A stretch of DNA of 64,000 bases from Chloroflexota bacterium (GCA_026707405.1 JAPOWW010000007.1:19749-83748), one strand, 5' to 3'. Counted from the first letter of the stretch, positions 1-9,319 are shown. The notes: generated by a model from the sequence alone, not told the origin. Translations and numbers: made by a program.

Positions 1-1157
1 ACCGACTGACCGGATGCCGAACGGAAATCTCGCCCGCTCGACCTCACGCCCGCTGCGTTCGAATCTCCAAAGGGGACGCCAAATCCCGGCGCCTCGATCA
101 TTCGCGACCGGCGCTCTACCAGACCCTTGAGCGTCGCGGCCAGGTTCTCCAGAGGTGCCTTGCGTTCGGCGATCTCTCTCGCTTCCGACTCGAATCGGCT
201 CGCTTCCTCCAGACACCTTCGGGCCTCATTCAGCACGGCAAGCCTGCGGCGCATCGCGGCCCCGTCGTCAACGGAATCGCGCTGGGCGTCCATTTCCGTT
301 TCAATTGAGACCAGACTTCCCGCGGCCTCCGCGTCGGCCTCCAGGGACCCGCGCAATGCCTCCACCAGCGTGCGCGTGGCCGCCAGCCGCTCGGCCTGCC
401 GAAGCTCTTCCCGCAATGCGGCCCGGTCGTCTTCCAGTTCGGCGGCGGCTCGACGGACTGACTCTACGTCGGCCTCCGCCGAGCGAAGATTGACCAGCGC
501 CTTGTGTATCCGCACCAGATCGAGCATGCGTTGCAGCGCCGCGACTTCATCCTCGGCCGATGCCAGCCTTCCGCCCGCTTGAACCAGGTCCAGCCGCTCC
601 CGCGCTGCCTCTAAATCGTCTTCGAAATCCGAGACTTCTCCCAGGCTGTCCGCCACCCGGCGCAATTCGTAACGCCGCGGCGGACTCCATCCTCGACCGC
701 CTGTCGACTGCCTGCTGCCCGGGGAGGTATACGTATCGTCGACGCCGACGAAGCAGGCCTCGTTGAGGTTCTCCGCGCTCAGTCCAAACGCGCGCTCTAG
801 GCGGTCGGCGGCTTCGTCTTCCGATTCCGTCGTAGACCGGGCAAGCCCATCCCGCATCGCAACGCGGACCACATTCCGTTTCGATCTCGAAATGACCCGT
901 TCCAGTTCGATGGAATGGCGGTCGCCCACAAGCTCGACGCACACGGTTGACTCTGAAGCCCCGGTCCGTACTAGCGATTCGGGCGTGCCCCCGGCAGGAG
1001 TCAGCCCCGTTACCGCAAACCGGACGGCGTCCAGCACACTGGACTTCCCGGCCTCGTTCGGACCTTCAACCAAGATACAGCCGGACGCTTGCATCCTCAG
1101 GTCGAGGTACGCCAGCCCCTTGAAATTGGTGCAGCGGATCGAGCGGATGACTAGCAA
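1..1157 (-). CDS. SbcC/Rad50-like AAA ATPase (N-terminal part; truncated by window edge)
   Basis: Reverse-strand reading from a TTG near 1157: LLVIRSIRCTNFKGLAYLDLRMQASGCILVEGPNEAGKSSVLDAVRFAV..., with Walker A GPNEAGKSS followed by a long charged coiled-coil-like region. Open to the window edge. Directly downstream of an SbcD-like ORF. Confidence 0.8.
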   Translation of the reverse strand, partial: MLVIRSIRCTNFKGLAYLDLRMQASGCILVEGPNEAGKSSVLDAVRFAVTGLTPAGGTPESLVRTGASESTVCVELVGDRHSIELERVISRSKRNVVRVAMRDGLARSTTESEDEAADRLERAFGLSAENLNEACFVGVDDTYTSPGSRQSTGGRGWSPPRRYELRRVADSLGEVSDFEDDLEAARERLDLVQAGGRLASAEDEVAALQRMLDLVRIHKALVNLRSAEADVESVRRAAAELEDDRAALREELRQAERLAATRTLVEALRGSLEADAEAAGSLVSIETEMDAQRDSVDDGAAMRRRLAVLNEARRCLEEASRFESEAREIAERKAPLENLAATLKGLVERRSRMIEAPGFGVPFGDSNAAGVRSSGRDFRSASGQS

Positions 1158-1175
1158 TGCAAACTCCGCAAAACG

Positions 1176-2330
1176 TTACGACCCGAATTCGGCTCGAAGG
1201 GACTTTAGGAGCAACTCGGCTGCTTCCGTGAAAGTGCCGTTCCCCGCTCCGCCCGCGTCCGTAAGCGCCTCGGCAGTGTTATGCACCTCGTCGAACGGCG
1301 AGATGCTCTCCCCCGAGTTCACGCCGTTGCTGCCCGACTGGACTCGAAGCCCGCCGAGGTCTACCGTGAACCGCGCGCAGCGTTTCGACGCCCACCGCGA
1401 GAGCTCGGCCAGCCCGGATTCTCGGAACGACTCGATATCCAACCGCCCTGCTATTGACACTCGCACTTCCGCGCCCGTCGCTAGCTTGGGTTCGACCTCC
1501 CGCTTCAGCGCGGTCAATCCGCCTTCCGACAGCTTGCTCGCGGGAATCCGGATTTCGATGGGCTCGCGCGCCAGACCCTGTATGACCGCAACGTCTTCGA
1601 TCCCCTTCGCCGAAACGTCCAGCCTTACGAAACCGCACTCGGACGGCGCGCCAAAGGGGCTCCCGGGCATCACAACGGCCGTATCGCCGATCATCGCGCT
1701 GCTCGTGGTGTGCGACCGTCCACATACCAGCACGTTCACGCCGATCAGCGCGCGAATCGCATCGATGTTGATGGCGGACTCCGTCGCACGCGCCCCGACC
1801 GCCCCCTCCATCGCCGCGTGGGTCATCAAGACGTGGATATCAGCCGGCTTACGTCGGTCCAGCCCGTCTAAAACTGGGCCATTAGACCCATTCTTAGCTG
1901 CGCGCGGAAGACATGAAATCGCGACCGTCAGCGGCCCCGCTCGCAGCGGGAAATGGTCGCTCACCGCAATCCTGTCGAGGTCGACAAGCAGTCCCAGCCG
2001 CGCGAACAAATCTACTGCGGAAGCCGTCCCCGCCGGTGGTAGATCGCCGTCTCCGCATATCGCGCCGACAAATACTCCCGCCTTTCTCAAGTCGGCAAAC
2101 GCCCCCGCAACGAACAAGAGACAGTCGGGAGACGGCGCGGGTGAATCGAATAGGTTTCCGGCGATAAGCAGGGCATCCGCGGCAATGCCGGTGCAGTATT
2201 CCGAGACCATTCGGAGGGCCTCGCGGTCAATCGAATTTGCGGAGGAATCTCCGGTCCAACCGGCGCCAATGCGGTTGTTGGCGACTATAACGATTCGGGC
2301 GTGGTTGCTGTCGTTTCTAGGACTTGTCAT
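1176..2330 (-). CDS. SbcD/Mre11-like metallophosphoesterase-fold protein, predicted catalytically degenerate
   Basis: 384 aa ORF. ADALLIAGNLFDSPAPSP...FADLRKAGVFVGAICGDGD...VVMPGSPFGAPSE follows the SbcD layout, but the metal-ligand motifs are substituted. Upstream of the SbcC-like gene on the same strand. Confidence 0.7.
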   Translation of the reverse strand: MTSPRNDSNHARIVIVANNRIGAGWTGDSSANSIDREALRMVSEYCTGIAADALLIAGNLFDSPAPSPDCLLFVAGAFADLRKAGVFVGAICGDGDLPPAGTASAVDLFARLGLLVDLDRIAVSDHFPLRAGPLTVAISCLPRAAKNGSNGPVLDGLDRRKPADIHVLMTHAAMEGAVGARATESAINIDAIRALIGVNVLVCGRSHTTSSAMIGDTAVVMPGSPFGAPSECGFVRLDVSAKGIEDVAVIQGLAREPIEIRIPASKLSEGGLTALKREVEPKLATGAEVRVSIAGRLDIESFRESGLAELSRWASKRCARFTVDLGGLRVQSGSNGVNSGESISPFDEVHNTAEALTDAGGAGNGTFTEAAELLLKSLRAEFGS

Positions 2331-2527
2331 GCCGGGAAGCAGCCGCCTTCAAGAAGCCTCCCAGCTTTTGCGCCTGAAAAATGTTATCAACGGTCGACCG
2401 CCTGCACAATAAGCGGCACGCGGGCGTTTGTGACTAGCCGAGGGTCGAAACTAGACTGAATGGGTAACCGCGCTCGAAACGTCTGATCGAAGGCCGCTCC
2501 AACCTGCTCTATCGTGGCTAACCGAAC

Positions 2528-3583
2528 ATGGTAACCATCCGCAAGAATGTCGCCGAAATGAGCGGCTACGTCCCGGGCGAGCAGCCCAGAAGCGGCGGCT
2601 GGATTAAGCTCAACACCAACGAGAACGTCGAGTGCTCGCCCGCCGCGCTCGAGGCGATCCACTCAATCGACCCGGCCGCGCTCCGCCTCTATCCCGATGC
2701 CTCGTCGAGCGCCCTGCGTAACGAGCTTGCCCGGCGGTTCAACGCCGAGCCGGACCAATTTGTAGTTGGAAATGGGTCCGACGACATCCTCAATCTGCTC
2801 ATAAGAGTTACCTGCGAGCCCGGCGACAGCGTTGTTTACACCGTTCCCAGCTATTCGCTCTATCCGGTCCTGTCCCAGATCCAGGGCGCGCGAAATGTGG
2901 AGGTGCCGCTCGCAGACGATTTTTCACTGCCCGTCCGTAAGCTCTGCTCCACGCGCGGCGCGATCCTCTTCATCACCAATCCCAACAATCCCGCCGGCAC
3001 GTGGTACCCCGTCGAACAGATCGCCGAGATATGCGAGTCCGGACAGAACCTGGTAGTGCTCGACGAAGCCTACGCCGACTTTTCCGGCGAAGGCTGCTCC
3101 GAGCTCGTCGGGCAATACCCCAACGTCTGCGTGGCCCGTTCCCTTTCCAAGGCATACGGTCTCGCCGGCCTGCGCGTGGGATACATGTTCGCGTCCAGGG
3201 AGCTGGCCTCCAACGTGATGAAAGTCAAGGATTCCTACAACGTAAGTAGCGCCGCTCAGATCGCCGCCGTCGCGGCGCTCGACGATGAGGCTTGGGCCGC
3301 TAAATCATGGGCCGACGCGGCCCGGCGTAGAGACCGTCTTTCTCAACGGCTCAGCAGCGAATTGGGGTTGAAAGTCTATCCGTCGCAGGCGAATTTCATT
3401 CTCGTCGACTTCGGCATCCATTCGGCCGTAGGCACCTTGGACTATCTCCGCGAACGCGGGATCCTTGTCAGGCACTTCTCGGACAATCCAATGGTCAGCA
3501 ACGCCCTTCGAATATCCATAGGAAGCCAGGCAGAGTTGGACACACTCTTCGATGCCATTCAAGAGGCTCTGAAAGAGTCCTAA
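2528..3583 (+). CDS. hisC: Histidinol-phosphate aminotransferase
   Basis: 351 aa class I/II aminotransferase: LNTNENVECSPAALEAI, FITNPNNPAGTWYP, VLDEAYADFSG, RSLSKAYGLAGLRVGY (PLP lysine). Confidence 0.93.
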   Translation: MVTIRKNVAEMSGYVPGEQPRSGGWIKLNTNENVECSPAALEAIHSIDPAALRLYPDASSSALRNELARRFNAEPDQFVVGNGSDDILNLLIRVTCEPGDSVVYTVPSYSLYPVLSQIQGARNVEVPLADDFSLPVRKLCSTRGAILFITNPNNPAGTWYPVEQIAEICESGQNLVVLDEAYADFSGEGCSELVGQYPNVCVARSLSKAYGLAGLRVGYMFASRELASNVMKVKDSYNVSSAAQIAAVAALDDEAWAAKSWADAARRRDRLSQRLSSELGLKVYPSQANFILVDFGIHSAVGTLDYLRERGILVRHFSDNPMVSNALRISIGSQAELDTLFDAIQEALKES

Positions 3584-3696
3584 CGGATCGCGTCCGAACG
3601 TCTTAGCTACCGGGCGGCCATTCAAGTAGACTATTGCGTTAATTTGCGTGATTGCCCGGCACCGTCTCATACCGCCAGCCTTTGCTTGAGGAGAAC

Positions 3697-5820
3697 ATGA
3701 TCTGGATAGTTCCCGGTTCGATTTTGCTCGCCCTGCTGTTCGTCGCATACCTGACTTGGGACATGCTTCGGCGTGATCAAGGCAGCGAGCGGATGCGCGA
3801 GGTTGGCGGCTTCATCTACGAAGGAGCGGTCGCGTTCCTCAACCGTCAGTACCGAACTATCGCGATTCTGGCCGTGCTCGGAGCGCTTATCCTCGCGGCC
3901 ATCGTGGGCATATTCGGAGCAGAAACGCCTCCGGGTGAGGACGTCGAGGAGATCAGCGGCTTCAACCTCGCCTGGCACACCGGCGTCGCCTTCATAATCG
4001 GCGCGTTCAGCTCCGGGCTGGCGGGAGTCATAGGAATGCTGGCTGCGGTCAAGGCCAACGTCCGCACCGCCCGCGCCGCCGAATCTTCGCTCGGCGACGC
4101 GCTGACCGTGGCGCTTCGCGGCGGCGCGATCTCGGGGATCCTTGTCGTCGCTCTGAGTCTGCTCGGGGTTTACGTGCTCTTCCTCCTCTTTGGCGGACTC
4201 GACAATCCCGCTCTCGCCCCGTTCCTCATCGTCGGCTACGGGTTCGGAGCCAGCTTCGTAGCCCTGTTCGCCCAGCTTGGCGGCGGAATCTACACCAAGG
4301 CCGCTGACGTCGGAGCCGACATCATCGGCAAGGTTGAGGCCGGCATTCCCGAAGACGACCCCCGCAACGCCGCGGTAGTCGCAGACCTCGTCGGTGACAA
4401 CGTCGGCGACTGTGCCGGACGCGGTGCCGACCTCTTCGAATCGACCGCCGCCGAGAACATCGGCGCGATGATCCTCGGAGTCGCCCTCTACATAGCCACC
4501 GGAAGCCAGAACGAAGCCTGGATCCTCTTCCCGCTGGTCGTCCGCGGTCTCGGTCTCATCGCCTCGCTCGTCGGGCTGATCGCCATCCGCCCTTCGATGG
4601 TCAAGGACCCGCAGCGCGCGTTGGACATCGGGTACTGGATTACCGCCGGTCTCTCGACGCTCGGCATGTTGTTCGCCACCCTCGTAATGCTCGACAGCAT
4701 CTGGTTCTTCCTCGCCGGGATGGTCGGAATCCTGACCAGCATCGCGTTCGTCTACATCACCCAGTACTACACCGCCGGCACCTGGCGGCCCGTCCGCGAC
4801 ATCGCCGAGGCTTCCAGAACCGGTCCCGCGACCAACATCATTTCCGGGATCGCCGTCGGATTCGAGACGACCGCGGCGCCCATCATCGTTATCGCCGTAG
4901 CGCTGGGAGCCTCCTTCATCTGCGGTCGTGAGGGTGTCGAAGCTCTCGGGCTAGTCACCGACAACCCGGTCGCCGGCGGCATCTTCGGCACTGCCGTCGC
5001 CACCATGGGCATGTTGATGAGCGCCGCTTATATCCTCGCGATGGACACCTTCGGCCCCATCACCGATAACGCCGGCGGAATAACCGAGTTCTCCGGCGCG
5101 GGCGAGGATGCTCGACGCATAACCGATGACCTCGACGCCGTCGGCAACACCACCAAGGCCCTCACCAAGGGCTACGCAGTCGGCTCCGCCGCGCTGGCCG
5201 CGTTCCTCCTCTTCAGCGCCTACCTCGAAAAGGCCGGACTCCACTCGGTGGACATCGCCAAGGTAGAAGTCTTCATCGGCGCCATGCTCGGCGCCATGTT
5301 GGTCTTCCTCTTCAGCGCTCTGGCCATACGGGCCGTCGGAATAGCTTCGAGTGCAATCATCCAGGAAGTGCGCCGTCAGTTTCGGGAGCATCCCGGGATC
5401 ATGGACGGCTCCGAGAAGCCCGACTATCAGGCCGCCGTTGACATAGCCACCCGCTCCGCGCTCAAAAACATGATCGCTCCGGGTCTCCTGGTCGTGATCG
5501 CTCCGGTCGTCGTGGGAGTAATCCTGCGCGCCGAAGCCGAGGCTGCCTTGCTTATGGTGGGCACCATCGCCGGCGTGATCCTCGGAACCGTAATGAACAA
5601 CGGCGGTGGAGCCTGGGACAATGCCAAGAAGTTCATCGAAGCAGGCGAAATGAAGGAAGCTGACGGCACGACCGTCCAGAAAGGCTCCGAGACTCACGCC
5701 GCCGCCGTAGTCGGCGACACGGTGGGCGATCCCTTCAAGGACACCGCTGGACCGTCGCTGCACGTACTCGTCAAGCTCCTGAGCACGATCACGTTGGTGC
5801 TGGCGCCGATCTTCATCTAG
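3697..5820 (+). CDS. hppA: Membrane-bound K+-independent H+-translocating pyrophosphatase
   Basis: About 16 TM protein with DVGADIIGKVEAGIPEDDPRNAAVVADLVGDNVGDCAGRGADLFES and GNTTKALTKG. ATG at 3697 follows GAGGAG; the listed ORF start at 3652 is an upstream TTG. Confidence 0.96.
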   Translation: MIWIVPGSILLALLFVAYLTWDMLRRDQGSERMREVGGFIYEGAVAFLNRQYRTIAILAVLGALILAAIVGIFGAETPPGEDVEEISGFNLAWHTGVAFIIGAFSSGLAGVIGMLAAVKANVRTARAAESSLGDALTVALRGGAISGILVVALSLLGVYVLFLLFGGLDNPALAPFLIVGYGFGASFVALFAQLGGGIYTKAADVGADIIGKVEAGIPEDDPRNAAVVADLVGDNVGDCAGRGADLFESTAAENIGAMILGVALYIATGSQNEAWILFPLVVRGLGLIASLVGLIAIRPSMVKDPQRALDIGYWITAGLSTLGMLFATLVMLDSIWFFLAGMVGILTSIAFVYITQYYTAGTWRPVRDIAEASRTGPATNIISGIAVGFETTAAPIIVIAVALGASFICGREGVEALGLVTDNPVAGGIFGTAVATMGMLMSAAYILAMDTFGPITDNAGGITEFSGAGEDARRITDDLDAVGNTTKALTKGYAVGSAALAAFLLFSAYLEKAGLHSVDIAKVEVFIGAMLGAMLVFLFSALAIRAVGIASSAIIQEVRRQFREHPGIMDGSEKPDYQAAVDIATRSALKNMIAPGLLVVIAPVVVGVILRAEAEAALLMVGTIAGVILGTVMNNGGGAWDNAKKFIEAGEMKEADGTTVQKGSETHAAAVVGDTVGDPFKDTAGPSLHVLVKLLSTITLVLAPIFI

Positions 5821-5899
5821 GACACGCCCCGTTCGCAGATCCGAAACGATGAAATCGCCGCTTGAGCGCAGCCCGCCGCCGCCTCGATAGGAGGAAAAC

Positions 5900-6721
5900 C
5901 TGACCGTAAGCGACTGGCTGGCAGCGGTCCTTGCGGCAATCGTTCAGGGCATTACCGAGTTTCTCCCGATCAGCAGCTCGGGACATCTTGTAATCGTCCC
6001 ATGGGGCGCAGGCATCGAGTCGCCGATCGTGACCGGACTCACCTTCGCGGTCGCGGTGCACCTGGGCACCGGATTGGCCGCGATATCGACGATGCGTCTC
6101 GAATGGCGCGACCTGCTCGTCTCCGCTCGATCATGCCCGTCGCAAATGCGGTCCGGCGCTAGGCGCAAGCTCGTCGCCATCGTCGCCGGTACGGTCGTGT
6201 TGTCTATCGCCGGCTTGGCACTTGAGTCCATCGTCGAAACGGTCCTGCGGGAGCCTTGGATCGTCGCCCTTGCCCTGATCGCCGGCGGCGCGGCACTTTA
6301 CACCGCCGACCGCCTCGGCGGCGTAAAGACTGCCGACAGCCGGTCTCTGGCTGTCTGGACTTCCATAGCGGTGGTGCAGGTGGGTGCGCTGGTGCCCGGT
6401 GTATCCCGGTCCGGTCTGGCGATGACCGCGGGCAGGGCGTTGGGTGTGGGACGGCTCGAAGCAACGAAGTTCTCGTTTCTGCTCATGGCGCCAGCAATCT
6501 TGGGGGCCGCGGCGCTGAGAGGTTTTCGCTTGGCCCAATCCGGTGCCGCTCCCGACGAGCTAGCCATCCTCGGCCTCGGGTTGGTCCTCTCCGCCGTGTC
6601 CGGCTTCTTCGCGGCGCGATGGCTCCTCAGCTACGTCAGCAACAACGGATTCGGCGCCTTCGCCGTCTACCGGACCGCCCTCGGCATAGCCGTCCTCATA
6701 CTCTTCGCAACCCGCGCCTAA
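5900..6721 (+). CDS. uppP: Undecaprenyl-diphosphatase UppP, apparent CTG start
   Basis: In-frame extension upstream of the listed ORF gives (L)TVSDWLAAVLAAIVQGITEFLPISSSGHLVIVPWG, the conserved UppP N-terminus. Also GVSRSGLAMTAGRALGVGR. AGGAGG at 5889-5894 and CTG at 5900. Confidence 0.92.
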   Translation: MTVSDWLAAVLAAIVQGITEFLPISSSGHLVIVPWGAGIESPIVTGLTFAVAVHLGTGLAAISTMRLEWRDLLVSARSCPSQMRSGARRKLVAIVAGTVVLSIAGLALESIVETVLREPWIVALALIAGGAALYTADRLGGVKTADSRSLAVWTSIAVVQVGALVPGVSRSGLAMTAGRALGVGRLEATKFSFLLMAPAILGAAALRGFRLAQSGAAPDELAILGLGLVLSAVSGFFAARWLLSYVSNNGFGAFAVYRTALGIAVLILFATRA

Positions 6722-7197
6722 TCCGCGCGCGTTACCCTCCGGATGCCAGCATCCAGTCACCCCATCCGTCATTACCGCATCCCTCACTCCCCCAAACACA
6801 TCCCCACTCAGACATGAAAAGAGGATTTCACAACCGCGACATAACCCCCTTACTCACCGCCAAACGACACCCATTCCCTTGAAAGTCCACAGGCCATTTC
6901 AAAATAAGGCCCTTTCAGTCTCAACAGGCCGCCTCTCCGCCTCGCCACACCGAATGGACCAGCCTTCTGCCACATTCACCCGTTACCCTCCCCACGACAC
7001 TCGAATCCAGGCTCATCGCGAGACGATCGCCACATGTCGAGATACGGTTAAGAGGAATCCAAATGAGATGGCGGGCAAAGAAAGGAACGTTCGGCAAATC
7101 CCCATGAGAAGCTACTCAGGCCCATTGGCGATGAGGCAGTCGTACCCAAGCCTCCTAATCGACGTGGTACGCCCCTTCCTTCATTCCTGCACTCTGT

Positions 7198-7227
7198 CGT
7201 CATTTGGGTGGAAGCCGGAATCCAGGC
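7198..7227. repeat. REP-like element CGTCATTTGGGTGGAAGCCGGAATCCAGG
   Basis: Shares CGTCATT..GG.GGAAGCCGGAATCCAG with 9105-9133. Confidence 0.55.
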
Positions 7228-7254
7228 TTCCAGACATAAGGCCGGCATCGAGCA

Positions 7255-7280
7255 CGTCATCCCAAGCGAAGCGAGGAATC
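7255..7280. repeat. REP-like element CGTCATCCCAAGCGAAGCGAGGAATC
   Basis: Resembles the widespread GTCATTGCGAGCGAAGCGAAGCAATC dispersed repeat type. Confidence 0.5.
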
Positions 7281-7760
7281 TTACGCTTCATAATTGCGAC
7301 ACGTTCACCCGTCCTTCCCACAAAAGGCTCATCCCGTATCGGGTTACGGGGCGATAATCAACAGCGAAGCGCAGCCGCCAACCACTCCATGCGCCTAAGG
7401 CCCGTCGACGGGGCCAGGACGTGCGAAGTATGTCCTCATCCCCCGCGAGTGAGCATCCATATCACGCTTCCCCCCACTCCCCTTATCCCATACACCAACT
7501 TGCCCACTGTCAAACACCCCAATTTTCAAAGTTCACAGGGTAATTTTCAAAGACTTTCATGAAAATGCGATTCTTCCGATCTGGACTGCCATTCTCCCCA
7601 CCTTCTCGTCGAAGCACGTCCCCGAGACGTCACGCTTGCTCCTTACCCATGCCCAGGATCCCGTTCGCCACAAGACGACCGCTCACGCATCGAGATACCC
7701 TTAGTCGCGATTGCAGCCAATCCGCAAAAGCCCAAGCGACCACCGTAAAGGGAGCCGAAA

Positions 7761-8981
7761 ATGCTGATCGCTGACGCGAAGACGTGGGCTGTTGCCAATC
7801 CCCCGCCGCACTACGGCGGCACGTTCTGGGTATTTCTCAAGCTGACCACCAACGACGGCATCTCCGGTTACGGCGAGGCTTACGGAGTCCCCTTTGCGCC
7901 CAGCAAGACTTGCATGCTCATCGAAGACGTGGCCGAGCGTTGCGCCTTCGGCCAAAGCCCTTTCGACATCGAGACCATCTGGCGGCGCATGTATTCCAGC
8001 GGCTATGCCCAGCACCCCGAGCTGACGATGGGCGGCGTCATGAGCGCCATCGAAATAGCGTGCTGGGATATCGTCGGCAAGGCGCTTGACCAGCCCGTCT
8101 ACAACCTGCTCGGCGGCCAGGTCAACGAGAGGCTGCGCTCCTACACTTACCTGTACCCGTCCGTCGCGTCCGCCGGCCAACTCTCGGTAACCGAAATCCA
8201 CGCCGACCCCGACGCTGCCCCCAGGCGGGCCGAGCACTACATCGAGCTCGGATTCACGGCGTTGGGCTACGACCCCGTCATGCCCATGGGAACGTTCGAC
8301 CCCCGCCAGCTTTCGCTTGAGTCGCTCGACAACGCCGAGCTTGTGACGAAAAACATGCGCGAGGCCGCCGGAAGCGCCTGCGACTTGCTCATCAAGACTC
8401 ACGGACAGATGACTACATCCAGCGCCATCCGCCTCGCCAGCCGGCTCGAAAAGTACGATCCCCTCTGGTTCGAAGAACCGACCCCGCCCGAAAACCGCGA
8501 CGAGATGGCCCGCGTCGCCCGCTCGACCAGCATCCCGGTCGCCACCGGCGAGCGACTGGTGAGCAAGTACGAGTTCGCCGACGTGCTCTCGAAACAAGCC
8601 GCCGCGATACTTCAGCCCGCGCTGGCGAGAGTCGGCGGCATCCTCGAAGCCAAGAAGATCGCCGGCATGGCCGAAGCCCACTACGCCCAAATGGCCCCGC
8701 ACCTCTACGCCGGCCCCATCGAAGCCGCTGCCAACATCCAGCTCGCCACGTGCTCGCCCAACTTCCTGATCCAGGAAAGCATCGAGACCTTCGGCGGCTT
8801 CTACGCCGAAATCCTCAAGGAGCCGATCGAATGGCAAGACGGCTACATCATTCCCTCGGCCAGACCCGGCATCGGCATCGAGCTCGACGAGTCAGTCGCC
8901 GAGGCGCACCCGTGCCTCGACGATGATGTGTTCCCCCCGCTCGACGAGCACCCGTTCGTCCACGAACTGGAAGGCCGCTAG
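7761..8981 (+). CDS. Mandelate racemase/muconate lactonizing enzyme family (enolase superfamily)
   Basis: 406 aa: GYGEAYGVPF, MSAIEIACWDIVGKALDQPVYNLLGG, DPLWFEEPTPPEN, PVATGERL, PHLYAGPIEAAANIQLA. Confidence 0.88.
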   Translation: MLIADAKTWAVANPPPHYGGTFWVFLKLTTNDGISGYGEAYGVPFAPSKTCMLIEDVAERCAFGQSPFDIETIWRRMYSSGYAQHPELTMGGVMSAIEIACWDIVGKALDQPVYNLLGGQVNERLRSYTYLYPSVASAGQLSVTEIHADPDAAPRRAEHYIELGFTALGYDPVMPMGTFDPRQLSLESLDNAELVTKNMREAAGSACDLLIKTHGQMTTSSAIRLASRLEKYDPLWFEEPTPPENRDEMARVARSTSIPVATGERLVSKYEFADVLSKQAAAILQPALARVGGILEAKKIAGMAEAHYAQMAPHLYAGPIEAAANIQLATCSPNFLIQESIETFGGFYAEILKEPIEWQDGYIIPSARPGIGIELDESVAEAHPCLDDDVFPPLDEHPFVHELEGR

Positions 8982-9031
8982 GCCGACTAGATAACCAAAA
9001 CCAGACCCAATCACTCACCGCCGCTTCCACC

Positions 9032-9054
9032 CCCTCTCCCTTGACGGGAGAGGG
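9032..9054. repeat. Palindromic repeat CCCTCTCCC-TTGAC-GGGAGAGGG
   Basis: Perfect 9-bp stem just after the enolase-superfamily gene, followed by GTCGGGGGTGAGGGTG. Confidence 0.65.
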
Positions 9055-9104
9055 TCGGGGGTGAGGGTGTACTCCAATTCGTCATTACCGCTAAGGGTCG
9101 CAAT

Positions 9105-9135
9105 CGTCATTCCGGCGGAAGCCGGAATCCAGAGG
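9105..9135. repeat. REP-like palindrome CGTCATTCCGGCGGAAGCCGGAATCCAGAGG
   Basis: Contains TTCCGGC-GGAA-GCCGGAA perfect stem; diverged copy at 7198. Confidence 0.65.
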
Positions 9136-9240
9136 GGAGCGGGGACCGTGGCTCAAATAAGAGACGTGACTCCCCCGAATAGCCTGCCCCGCACTCGATA
9201 CGGGGCGGGAATCCAGAGACCACCCGCCCAGCCCTAGTCC

Positions 9241-9273
9241 CCATTCGTGGTGAGGCTGTCGAACCATGAACGG
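9241..9273. repeat. REP-like inverted repeat CCATTCGTGGT...ACCATGAACGG
   Basis: Same family as 29621-29678 (GTCGAACCATG-ACGGGA core). Confidence 0.55.
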
Positions 9274-9319
9274 GAGGCGAAACCAGCTGCGGCGCCCCGC
9301 GCCCTTATACGGTGCTATC

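Noticed and set aside
763-2412. Long plus-strand ORF (549 aa) antisense to the SbcC/SbcD-like genes
   Set aside because: Ser/Arg/Pro-rich translation with no domain signal; the minus strand carries clear Walker A and SbcD-layout proteins. GC-rich shadow ORF.
4951-5763. 270 aa minus-strand ORF inside hppA
   Set aside because: Shadow ORF of hppA.
6879-7562. 227 aa ORF in the uppP-enolase intergenic region
   Set aside because: No recognisable motif, crosses REP-like repeats, composition typical of noncoding translation.
7701-8837. 378 aa minus-strand ORF
   Set aside because: Shadow of the enolase-superfamily gene; low-complexity Gly/Val/His composition.
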